Assembly (NCBI GenBank): GCA_005777315.1
Contig: SXMN01000152.1
Span: 1-32,157 of the forward strand
Length of the DNA: 32,157 nt
Reading direction: 5' to 3'
Origin: Verrucomicrobiales bacterium
GTDB taxonomy: Bacteria > Verrucomicrobiota > Verrucomicrobiia > Limisphaerales > F1-12-MAGs170
Of the stretch, positions 25,280-32,157 are shown one piece after another; within the stretch, counting starts at the first letter, position 1; every line of letters begins with the position of its first letter. The position numbers and the translations under genes were made by a program. Below the pieces are notes generated by a model. That model had not been told where the DNA came from, did no database searches, and saw only the letters and a list, made by a program, of their open reading frames with translations.

Positions 25280-25827
25280 AACGTCTTCACCTCATTGAAC
25301 TTCCTGAACAAGCTTTTTTCCGCGCTTAATTCGCGACGTCGAAATATATTGTCTGCATTTCCTCATCGCCAGGACAAAGTCCGACGGGCCGCGGCGAAGG
25401 TCATAAGCAACCCGGGACGCGGGTAACCATCGTTTTCGAATGAGACCGAATTCCGGGCTTCTCCAAGCCATCCCGTCAGCGGGCGAGATCGTCGAGCGCG
25501 TTGTGTTGGTAGGGGAGACGCTGTTGAGGGCCGGAGCCGAAACTGGTGTCGGAGTTGCCAAGACTGCGGGGGCTCGGCTATTTCTCATCCGTGAACCAAC
25601 AACAAATCAACAGTCTCGCGGATCGTCCGCTCTCGAGCTACATCTAACCTGGATTTTTCATACACTTTCGTCGCGAGACGCCTCGAGAGCGCGTCTGGCA
25701 AGGTGGGCGAAGCGGTTCGGAGTCGGGCTGCATGGGAACATACTGTCCCTCGTGCAAAGCGAGGCCAACGCAGCCAGGCGGGCTTGCAGCAAGTCGCAGC
25801 AGAAAGGGTATGAAATATCCGGGCTAG
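25280..25827. other. Decayed non-coding stretch with inverted repeats
   Basis: 548 bases without a supportable gene. Several frames are open on both strands but give Arg/Ser/Ala-rich sequences with no family resemblance. The 3' part (from about 25585) carries interleaved inverted repeats and ends at GGGCTAG, immediately before recognisable cytochrome coding sequence starts without its 5' end. It reads like a dispersed repeat unit that replaced the front of that gene, but a copy elsewhere in the genome is needed to show this. Confidence 0.45.
25613..25691. repeat. Interleaved inverted repeats
   Basis: GTCTCGCG (25613-25620) mirrors CGCGAGAC (25672-25679), and CGCTCTCGAG (25628-25637) mirrors CTCGAGAGCG (25682-25691). 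The order A-B-A'-B' means both stems cannot nest, so a transcript would form alternative stems or a pseudoknot. In addition CGTC-GCGA-GACG within the A' arm could form a small hairpin with a GNRA loop. Confidence 0.6.
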
Positions 25828-26630
25828 GGCATCCGCCCGAAGCTCAACACCGAAGCTGACTGGGAGCATGTGTTCGAAGCGCCGATCTTCTACGACGAAG
25901 CTCCGAGTGCGCGGGATGTGCGGAACCCGGAATGGTACCAGAAGGTTTCGCCACCGCTGACCCGCGAGGAGATTCTTGCCTTTGCACGCTACGTGATCCG
26001 CACCAATGGCGTGGTGGATGTGGGAAACAACGCCTGCGCCATGTGCCTCACCCGCGTTCTCCCAAACGGGGCGATGGTCAAGGGGGCGCAAGGAAATTAT
26101 CCGTTCCATCGGGCACTCTCCTGGGCGGGCCGGGAGGCGTCTGTGGACGACGTGCGAACCATGTTTCGCATCGCGGCCGCCGCGCCTTGGCTCGGTCCAC
26201 GCGATCCCGTGGCGGGAATTGAAGAACGGCCCAAGACGATGCTTCACGCCATGATGGAATCGGCGCCGTCCGGAGTGCTGACCCGCCACCACGCCAGCTT
26301 CGAGTCTCCCACGGGCGTGCCGGATCTCATCGGTTTGAAATCGCGCGCCGCTACCTCGACCGCACCGGACGATCCCGCCACCAGAGCATCGGGGACTTGA
26401 TGCGCTACGCCGTGTTGAACAACGAAGTGGATTTCTGCTCGCGGTTCGGAACCTTCATTCCGGGTGTCAAAGATTTTCGCAAGTTGCCCGAACCGGCGGA
26501 CCAGAATTATCCGGGTGGAGGCCTTCCTGCGCTCCCTACCCCCTACCTTTGCAGTGGTGGCAGGATAGATTACTTCGTGGGTGCCGCGATTTGGGGTTCA
26601 CGAACGACGGCGCGCAGGGAACTATCCTGA
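25828..26630 (+). pseudogene. Truncated, frameshifted c-type cytochrome-like gene
   Basis: Recognisable sequence opens right after an in-frame TAG (25825) with GIRPKLNTEADWEHVFEAP and continues as DVRNPEWYQKVSPPLTREEILAFARYVIRTNG, so the 5' end and any signal peptide are missing. The heme site reads CAMCL (26035-26049) where CxxCH is expected; one base (CTC for CAC) removes the heme-ligand His. At 26342-26348 an extra GC in TCGCGCGCC shifts the frame: the first frame ends at 26400, while the true continuation RRYLDRTGRSRHQSIGDLMRYAVLNNEVDFCSRFG lies in another frame. Similarity fades after KLPEP (about 26495), and the frame stops at 26630. Three independent defects make function very unlikely. 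Confidence 0.7.
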
Positions 26631-26682
26631 TGCTGCGAACGAATGACGCGCCAACCAGTCGATCTGTCCGCGTTTGGAAGCC

Positions 26683-27216
26683 TCACTTAGCCAGCGGCTC
26701 GAACTTGAATTTCTGCCCACCCACGCTGGCCTCGGCCATCAGCCCTTGTTTGGCGCGGGTAAAAATCATGACGCCATCAACGTACTTGGCATTTTTGCTG
26801 GTGCCTTCGGCCGCCACAACTGCGCTCAATTGGGCGCTCATGGCGAAGCCGCTTTCCTTGAACTTGGCGAGCGCTTCCTTGGTCTCGAAGAAGATGACTT
26901 CGGAGAACTCCTGGCCGCCAACCTGGGCTCCCACCGTCACCTGCGTCAGTGAGGCGTAACCGATCAATTTGCCCTTTTCATATACGTGGCCATTGCCATG
27001 CGCGCCGCCGATTATGAAGCCGCCTTTGCCCACATTGGGAAAGACCACGTAGCCGGCCGCTTTGACGAAAGTAGGTTTCAAGCCAGAATCAGCCTTCTTG
27101 AATGCTTCAATGGCGGCGTCCACGTCGATTTGCAGCTTCTTGTGATCCACCGCTTGCACGGTTGAGGTCAGGGCAGCAACCAGGAGGATCGTGATAAATG
27201 ACCGCAGGGTTTTCAT
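26683..27216 (-). CDS. SYLF (YSC84/DUF500) domain lipid-binding protein, exported
   Basis: 177 residues with a signal peptide (MKTLRSFITILLVAALTSTVQA) followed by a SYLF domain. Key segments: AAGYVVFPNVGKGGFIIGGAHGNGHVYE, SLTQVTVGAQVGGQEFSEVIFFETKEAL and the closing KGLMAEASVGGQKF-like strand (AKQGLMAEASVGGQKF). Eukaryotic SYLF proteins bind phosphoinositides; bacterial secreted forms are widespread with no settled role. It faces the cytochrome pseudogene and is transcribed alone. A 55-base palindromic element lies about 90 bases upstream of its start. Confidence 0.9.
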   Translation of the reverse strand: MKTLRSFITILLVAALTSTVQAVDHKKLQIDVDAAIEAFKKADSGLKPTFVKAAGYVVFPNVGKGGFIIGGAHGNGHVYEKGKLIGYASLTQVTVGAQVGGQEFSEVIFFETKEALAKFKESGFAMSAQLSAVVAAEGTSKNAKYVDGVMIFTRAKQGLMAEASVGGQKFKFEPLAK

Positions 27217-27302
27217 AATCTATGATGAGTAAAGGAGCGTCGGTTTTGTTTGGTTGCGGCTTTCGTCGTTCGAATTTCGCCAAGATTGATGCGGAGTGTT
27301 GG

Positions 27303-27357
27303 TTCATCCTACAAGTCCAAATTTGGACTCAGGCAATCCGAGCAGCCATAGGATGAA
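27303..27357. repeat. 16-bp perfect palindrome nested in 9-bp inverted repeats
   Basis: TTCATCCTA (27303-27311) and TAGGATGAA (27349-27357) are perfect inverted arms. They enclose AGTCCAAATTTGGACT (27314-27329), itself a perfect palindrome. The element lies upstream of the minus-strand SYLF gene. It could be a regulator site, a miniature mobile element, or a cruciform-forming site; no flanking duplication is obvious. Confidence 0.65.
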
Positions 27358-27883
27358 GAAATATTCATCGCGATAGCCATAAGCTTGACGGAGGAAAAGC
27401 TAGATATCGTTGTTTGTCCCTTCCATTTTCCCGTTGTTGATCGGATACGCCCTCCAGTTCAGTATCCTTGTCCAATGCGCTTGGATGAGGCCCCTGACCG
27501 TGTCCCAACTCAACGCCGTCACCTCCGCCACATTGGTGACCGTCATCACCCGACTCAGTACATTGGCCTACGCTGAGAGCTGTTCGGCGTGGTGGACATA
27601 CGCCGAGGCAGAAAGGGGCGGGTTCAAACTTGTCACGGCTGTCCACGTACTCGCAGTTGGGCACCTCGGTCGCCAAGAACACCGACTCCAAGCTGATGGG
27701 CTCAGTTTCGAGAGATTACTCCTGCCCGCCCCTGAGAATCATGTTGGCGCTCTGGAAGTCTGGACAAACAAATTGCTCCAGCTTCACAGTCAGATGAAAC
27801 TGGACCATCCCAAGTTGGGAATTTGTACTACATAAACTTGCCTTCGCGTGCTCTGAAGGCGTGATACGGCAAACTTTGACTCT
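27358..27883. other. Intergenic stretch without a recognisable gene
   Basis: Open frames exist on both strands (for example plus 27410-27835, whose first 60 residues are hydrophobic: PSIFPLLIGYALQFSILV). None resembles a family I know, and the hydrophobic start leads into a low-quality sequence, so it may be a degraded membrane-protein gene. A small hairpin GCCTTC/GAAGGC sits at 27840-27860. Confidence 0.35.
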
Positions 27884-28009
27884 ATGACTGCCTTGAGATT
27901 AGTGCTCGCCATGGGTGTCTGCTTTCTGAGTTCGGCATTTACTTTGAGGGCGGGTAAAACGCTTCACGGTGAAACAAGGTGCAACGAGCCGATTCCACAG
28001 GCCAGCTAA
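27884..28009 (+). CDS. Possible 41-residue exported peptide
   Basis: ATG at 27884 opens a short frame that begins like a signal peptide (MTALRLVLAMGVCFLSSAF, then TLRA-GK as a plausible cleavage region) and ends in TRCNEPIPQAS. It may be a small secreted peptide or the surviving 5' end of a lost gene, which would fit the decayed surroundings. No Shine-Dalgarno site is clear and no homologue comes to mind. Confidence 0.3.
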   Translation: MTALRLVLAMGVCFLSSAFTLRAGKTLHGETRCNEPIPQAS

Positions 28010-28083
28010 CTTAGATTCATGAGATTGAGTGATTCATCCTCTGAACAAGAGTGAAGATTGCTGAAGCATGTCGGCCCGGTTGT

Positions 28084-28899
28084 ATGTCGCTCAACGAACA
28101 GGCGAGAGCCCGCGTGCAGCAAGCATGGGGTGAACCGTTGTTCCTCGCGGACTGGATGCGTGTGCTGATGATTCACTTTGAGGTGGACCCTGAAGAGCTG
28201 GGGCGCGAAGTGCCTTTCGAGCTGGATTTGTTCGATGGCCGGGCGTTTGTGAGCTTGGTTGCATTCACGATGGAAAACATGCGACCGCGAATTGGCAGCA
28301 AGTTGGGCGCATGGTTGTTCAAACCAATCGCCACGCATGATTATCTTAATTTGCGGACTTATGTTCGGCATGACGGCGAGCCGGGAATTCATTTCCTGGC
28401 GGAATGGCTATCGAGCTGGCTGGCTGTCCAGCTCGGGCCGCGGACATTCGGATTGCCCTACCGTCACGGACGCATTCGCTATCAGCACGACTTGCAGAGC
28501 GGACTATTGAGCGGGCAGGTTGACGATGCGGCTACGGGAGCGGAGTTAGAGTATGTCTTCGGGCCCGAGCTGGGGGCTCCCGTCAAATTCGGACTGTGTG
28601 AGAGCGGCTCGTTGGACGAGTGGTTGATGGAACGATACACGGCCTTCAACCTTGCCCGCCGGCGGGCGCGCTTCTTTCGTGTCTGGCACCCGTCGTGGAT
28701 GACAAGGCGGATGGCCGTCAAAATCGGGAGTGACTCGCTGCTTCGCAGCCACTGGCCGTTCTTTAACAGTGCACGGTTGATAGGCGCGAATTTTTCGCCT
28801 GGTATCCGTGACGTGTGGATGGGATGGCCGCATGGAATGAACGTCCAACCGTCCGCGGGCTGGCGAGTTCGGAAATTTGCCGTGGAGAGTTTCTTGTAA
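28084..28899 (+). CDS. DUF2071 (YqjF-like) family protein
   Basis: 271 residues of the DUF2071 family, of unknown biochemical function. The family signature appears as FLADWMRVLMIHFEVDPEELGREVPFELDLFDGRAFVSLVAFTM, followed by NLRTYVRHDGEPGIHFLAEWLSSWLAV and FGLPYRHGRIRY. ATG at 28084 is chosen because family similarity begins shortly after; a GTG at 28051 would add 11 residues. No signal peptide or clear membrane helix is seen. It lies 79 bases before the efflux adaptor gene on the same strand, and cotranscription is possible. Confidence 0.82.
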   Translation: MSLNEQARARVQQAWGEPLFLADWMRVLMIHFEVDPEELGREVPFELDLFDGRAFVSLVAFTMENMRPRIGSKLGAWLFKPIATHDYLNLRTYVRHDGEPGIHFLAEWLSSWLAVQLGPRTFGLPYRHGRIRYQHDLQSGLLSGQVDDAATGAELEYVFGPELGAPVKFGLCESGSLDEWLMERYTAFNLARRRARFFRVWHPSWMTRRMAVKIGSDSLLRSHWPFFNSARLIGANFSPGIRDVWMGWPHGMNVQPSAGWRVRKFAVESFL

Positions 28900-28978
28900 C
28901 TGCTCACAGGGTGTCCTAGTCATTATCGGCAGCGGCTCTCCAAAGAGGCTTCCAGCCGAAGTGAGTCCAAGCAGAATT

Positions 28979-30472
28979 ATGGCAGCAAAAAGCACATCTA
29001 GCTGGTTGACGTGGATCATCGTTCTCGCCCTTGTCGGCGGCGGCGGGTGGTGGGGTTGGAAGCGCTACAAGGCGACCGACGTCAAACCACCCGAGCTGAA
29101 GACCGCAACAGTGGCGAAGGGGGACATCGTGCAACAGGTGACGGCGAACGGTTCGCTCAGCCCGGTGCGGTTGATTGAGGTCGGGAGCCAGATTTCCGGC
29201 ACGTTGCTCGACGTGAAGGTGGATTTCAATTCGAAGGTCAAGTCGGGTGAATTGCTGGCTCAAATTGATCCAGCCACGTATGAGCGGGCGTTGGTTCAGG
29301 CCAAGGCCGAGCTCTCGAACGCCAACGCGGGACTCGAACTCGCACAGGTCAATTTTGGCAGGGCGAAGGAACTCCTCGGGGCGAATCTCATTTCCAAGTC
29401 CGAGTATGATCAGACGAAAGCCAGCCACAGCCAGGCCGAGGCAAATGTGAAGATGAAGCAGGCGAATGTGGAACGCGCGGAAGTGGATCTCAGCCGCACC
29501 TCCATCTTCGCGCCAATTGACGGGATGGTCATTCAGCGCAAGATCGAAGTGGGCCAGACTGTTGCCGCAAGCTTGAACTCGCCAACTCTGTTCATCATTG
29601 CGAACGACCTGGCGAAAATGCAGATCGAGGCTGCTGTTTCCGAGGCGGACGTCGGGGGGGTTGCTGAAGAGCAGAAGGTCAACTTCACCGTTGATGCATT
29701 CCCCAACCGGAAGTTCAATGGCACCATCCGGCAACTGCGATTCGCTCCCACCACAAATCAAAACGTGGTGACTTACACGACGGTCGTCGATGTGGACAAC
29801 CGCGACTTGAAATTGCGTCCCGGCATGACGGCCAACGCGTCCATCATCACCGCGGAGAAGCGCGGTGTGTTGCGCATCCCGACGGCAGCGCTGCGATTCC
29901 GTCCGCCCACAGGTGTCAAGGTGGTTGGTGAAACCAACGCCCCGGCGGCGAAGTCCGGGAAGACGGTTGAAATCGCCACTTCCGGCCCCATGGCCGGGCT
30001 GCCCATCCCGCCGTGGCAGGCGGGTGGCGAGCGGCGACGCCCCACCGACCAGGAACGGGCGGATTACGAAGCCACACTTACTCCGGAGCAAAAAGAAAAG
30101 TACCAGCAAATCATGGCCGAGATGCGCGCACGCTTCGCGCAGATGTCCCAAGGCGGCGGCCCCGGTGGAGGTGGAGGCGGCGGTGGCGGTGGTGGTGAGA
30201 GGCCCCGACGTAGTAGCGAATCGGAAGGGCCTCGCTCCCAAACGATCTACATCGTTGAAAGCACATCCGGCGACGGAAAGGAGTCGGTTTCTCTCAAACC
30301 TCTCACAGTCCGTCTTGGGATCGCCGACGGCAACTTTACGGAAGTGATCGAAGGACTGAAGGAAGGAGACGTGGTAGCGACGGGGTCGGTGACTTCGGCG
30401 ACGACCGCGTTGGCGACCCCCGCAGCTTCGCCGTTCGGCAGTCCATTTGGTGGCGGGCCGGGGCGGCGTTAG
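28979..30472 (+). CDS. MacA-like periplasmic adaptor (membrane fusion protein) of an ABC efflux system
   Basis: 497 residues. A membrane anchor lies at about 8-26 (LTWIIVLALVGGGGWWGW). Next come the barrel-sandwich/lipoyl halves (QISGTLLDVKVDFNSKVKSGELLAQIDP and RTSIFAPIDGMVIQRKIEVGQTV) around a coiled-coil hairpin of about 75 residues, then the beta-barrel (FTVDAFPNRKFNGTIRQLRF) and a membrane-proximal domain with LRPGMTANASI. An insertion of about 100 residues in the last domain is rich in Gln/Glu/Arg and includes a Gly run (392-406). ATG at 28979 directly precedes MAAKSTSSW; the frame is open further upstream without similarity. The matching ATPase gene follows after 28 bases. The transported substrate is unknown. 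Confidence 0.9.
   Translation: MAAKSTSSWLTWIIVLALVGGGGWWGWKRYKATDVKPPELKTATVAKGDIVQQVTANGSLSPVRLIEVGSQISGTLLDVKVDFNSKVKSGELLAQIDPATYERALVQAKAELSNANAGLELAQVNFGRAKELLGANLISKSEYDQTKASHSQAEANVKMKQANVERAEVDLSRTSIFAPIDGMVIQRKIEVGQTVAASLNSPTLFIIANDLAKMQIEAAVSEADVGGVAEEQKVNFTVDAFPNRKFNGTIRQLRFAPTTNQNVVTYTTVVDVDNRDLKLRPGMTANASIITAEKRGVLRIPTAALRFRPPTGVKVVGETNAPAAKSGKTVEIATSGPMAGLPIPPWQAGGERRRPTDQERADYEATLTPEQKEKYQQIMAEMRARFAQMSQGGGPGGGGGGGGGGGERPRRSSESEGPRSQTIYIVESTSGDGKESVSLKPLTVRLGIADGNFTEVIEGLKEGDVVATGSVTSATTALATPAASPFGSPFGGGPGRR
30152..30196 (+). repeat. GGN triplet run coding for polyglycine in the adaptor gene
   Basis: Fifteen codons read GGGPGGGGGGGGGGG, nearly all GGC, GGT or GGA. The run is a G-rich trinucleotide microsatellite, prone to slippage, which would change linker length in steps of one residue or break the frame. 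Confidence 0.7.
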
Positions 30473-30500
30473 CCGGCCTTCGTCTGGTCACGCAATCGAC

Positions 30501-31262
30501 ATGGATCCAGTCATCAAACTTGAGGATTTTCGGAAGACCTACGTCAGCGGCGAGGTCAAGGTCCACGCCGTGCGCGGTGTCAACCTGACGATCATGCCCG
30601 GGGAATTTCTCGCCATCATGGGTGCCAGCGGTTCCGGCAAGAGCACGATGATGAACACCCTCGGCTGTCTCGACCGGCCTTCGAGTGGCCGGTTCTTGCT
30701 CGATGGCGTCAATGTGGTGGAATTGAACCGCGACGAGCTTGCCGACCTGCGGAATCGCAAGCTTGGCTTTGTCTTTCAGGGTTTCAATTTGCTTGCGCGC
30801 ACCACCGCATTGGAAAATGTCGAGCTGCCGATGCTCTATCGCCGGCCAGGAATAAAGGGCAACGTGCAGCGCGAGAAAGCTGAAAAGGCGCTGGCGCTGG
30901 TGGGACTGGCGGAACGGGCGGACCACACACCCAGCCGGCTTTCGGGTGGTCAGCAACAGCGGGTGGCCATTGCGCGAGCGCTCGTCAATGAGCCCAAGCT
31001 CCTCCTCGCGGATGAGCCCACCGGAAATCTGGACTCACGCACGAGCATCGAGATCATGGGAATCTTCCAGCGTTTGAATGACGAGGGGATGACCGTTGTC
31101 ATGGTTACTCACGAGCTGGACATCGCGCGCTACTGCAAGCGTGTTGTTGTCATGCGCGACGGCCTGATCCGAAGCGATGAAGCTGTTCAAGACCGGTTTC
31201 TGGCCGACGAAGAGCTGGCCAGGCTCGATGCTGAACAAAAGGCCGTTCAGTTAACGGCCTGA
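30501..31262 (+). CDS. MacB-type ABC transporter ATP-binding protein
   Basis: 253-residue cytoplasmic ATPase of the MacB/LolD class. Walker A GASGSGKST (about 40-48), Q loop FVFQGFNLLARTTALENV, signature LSGGQQQRVAIARA, Walker B LLLADEPTGNLDSRTS, and H-loop THELDIA are all intact, so it should be active. ATG at 30501 (MDPVIKLEDFRKTY) fits the family start. It lies 28 bases after the adaptor gene and 13 bases before the permease gene. In contrast to E. coli MacB, ATPase and permease are separate proteins. It would energise export of lipids, peptides or small molecules. Confidence 0.93.
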   Translation: MDPVIKLEDFRKTYVSGEVKVHAVRGVNLTIMPGEFLAIMGASGSGKSTMMNTLGCLDRPSSGRFLLDGVNVVELNRDELADLRNRKLGFVFQGFNLLARTTALENVELPMLYRRPGIKGNVQREKAEKALALVGLAERADHTPSRLSGGQQQRVAIARALVNEPKLLLADEPTGNLDSRTSIEIMGIFQRLNDEGMTVVMVTHELDIARYCKRVVVMRDGLIRSDEAVQDRFLADEELARLDAEQKAVQLTA

Positions 31263-31275
31263 TTCTTTTCTTCTT

Positions 31276-32157
31276 ATGATTGCTGTTCTAAAAATCGCAT
31301 TGCGCGCCCTTCGCAGGAACATTCTCCGGTCATTCCTCACAATGCTCGGCATCATTGTGGGCATTTCGGCGGTCATCGTCGGGGTCAGCATGGGTGCCGG
31401 AGCCAAGGCCGAGGTGGACAAGCGCATCGCCAGCATGGGAAACAATCTGATGACGGTGATGTCCGGCAACATGTCCCGCGGCGGCGTTCGCGGTGGCTTC
31501 GGAGCGAGGCCGAACCTCACCATTGCGGACTATGATGCGATTCGAAAAGAAGTCTCGGGCATCACCGCCGTCAGCCCCGAGGCGCGGACGCAAGGGCAGG
31601 TCGCGGTCGGCAATCAGAACAGCAACGTCCAGGTTTCGGGGGTCAGCAACGAGTACCTCGCCGCCAGGTCATGGGCGCTGCGGAGCGGAGACAATTTCAG
31701 CGAAACAGACGTGCGCAACGCCAACAAGGTCTGCCTGATGGGCAGCACCACCGCCAAGACGCTGTTCGGCGAAAACGTCGATCCGGTCGGTCAGATCATT
31801 CGCATCAAGAACGCTCCGTTCACCATCGTCGGCTGGCTCGAAGCCAAGGGTTCCGGCAGCTTTGGACAGGATCAGGATGACATCCTCCTTGTGCCCTACA
31901 CCAGTGTCATGAAGCGGCTGTCGGGTGACACGATGTTCCGCTCGATCTCTGTCCAGGCTGATTCGCCTGAATCGATCCCGGATGTGAAGGTGCAGATCGA
32001 GGAACTGCTTCGTCAGCGACATCAAATCAGCGAAGGCAAGGACGACGATTTCATGGTCCGCACCCAGCAGGAGACCAGCGATTTTTTCAACGCCAACAAC
32101 CGGATCATGACGATCCTCATCGGCTTCTTTGCAGGCATCTCGCTTGTCGTCGGCGGC
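31276..32157 (+). CDS. MacB/FtsX-type ABC transporter permease (3' end beyond the window)
   Basis: 294 codons without a stop, cut by the window end. The start MIAVLKIALRALRRNILRSFLTMLGIIVGISAVI gives the cytoplasmic helix and first membrane segment of the family, followed by the long MacB-like periplasmic domain (IASMGNNLMTVMSGN, LTIADYDAI, GITAVSPEA, VSGVSNEYLAARSWAL, VCLMGSTTAKTLFG, PFTIVGWLEAKGSGSFGQDQDD). The second membrane segment (IMTILIGFFAGISLVVGG) is just reached. The full protein should be about 400 residues with four helices. It completes the efflux operon with the adaptor and ATPase. Confidence 0.92.
   Translation, partial: MIAVLKIALRALRRNILRSFLTMLGIIVGISAVIVGVSMGAGAKAEVDKRIASMGNNLMTVMSGNMSRGGVRGGFGARPNLTIADYDAIRKEVSGITAVSPEARTQGQVAVGNQNSNVQVSGVSNEYLAARSWALRSGDNFSETDVRNANKVCLMGSTTAKTLFGENVDPVGQIIRIKNAPFTIVGWLEAKGSGSFGQDQDDILLVPYTSVMKRLSGDTMFRSISVQADSPESIPDVKVQIEELLRQRHQISEGKDDDFMVRTQQETSDFFNANNRIMTILIGFFAGISLVVGG

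Noticed and set aside
25585..26292. Minus-strand open frame of about 235 codons
   Set aside because: Its upstream half is antisense to the cytochrome pseudogene and the rest runs through the repeat-rich stretch; no domain is visible.

Overview
The window looks like a contig from a Verrucomicrobiota genome, most likely of the Pedosphaera/Limisphaerales kind. This is inferred from content, not from a marker gene. The main signs are two prepilin-type proteins with the [18 protein letters not shown] leader and an H-X9-DG motif, two pairs of a sigma factor and a kinase fused to WD40 repeats, a GC-rich composition, few strong Shine-Dalgarno sites, and many short intergenic and intragenic repeats. 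No rRNA, tRNA, CRISPR array or complete transposase gene was found.

Layout. 1-1329: a Gfo/Idh/MocA oxidoreductase behind a leader with a strong hairpin. 6078-1570 (minus strand): a signalling operon of a family 5 solute-binding protein, a membrane PAS histidine kinase that starts inside the stop codon of the binding protein, and a CheY/Rcp1-like receiver. 6419-12446: ECF-type sigma factor, kinase-WD40 protein split by a frameshifting repeat insertion, and two prepilin-like proteins. 12603-14358: MOSC protein and iron-dependent alcohol dehydrogenase. 14475-19458: GbsR/MarR regulator, a DCC-thioredoxin/MBOAT fusion, a small membrane protein, a 54-residue ORF, a TIGR01777 oxidoreductase and an FMN alpha-hydroxy-acid dehydrogenase, mostly with overlapping starts and stops. 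19561-25279: a second sigma factor, an intact 1406-residue kinase-WD40 protein and a HEAT-repeat secreted protein. 25280-28083: a decayed region with inverted repeats, a cytochrome pseudogene and a SYLF-domain gene. 28084-32157: DUF2071 protein, then a MacAB-type efflux operon running off the end.

How the parts may work together. Both sigma factors lack the acidic DAED motif of region 2.2 and carry QPTA instead, with a threonine. Each is followed directly by a Ser/Thr kinase and has no anti-sigma gene nearby, which suggests activation by phosphorylation. The first kinase is interrupted by a 103-base inverted heptamer-repeat insertion that shifts the frame by +1. The upstream frame ends at CCC-TGA-C, a context that could allow +1 slippage. 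The GbsR gene is preceded by a perfect palindrome, and a near-copy lies over the start of the next gene, so the regulator probably controls the whole lipid/redox cluster.
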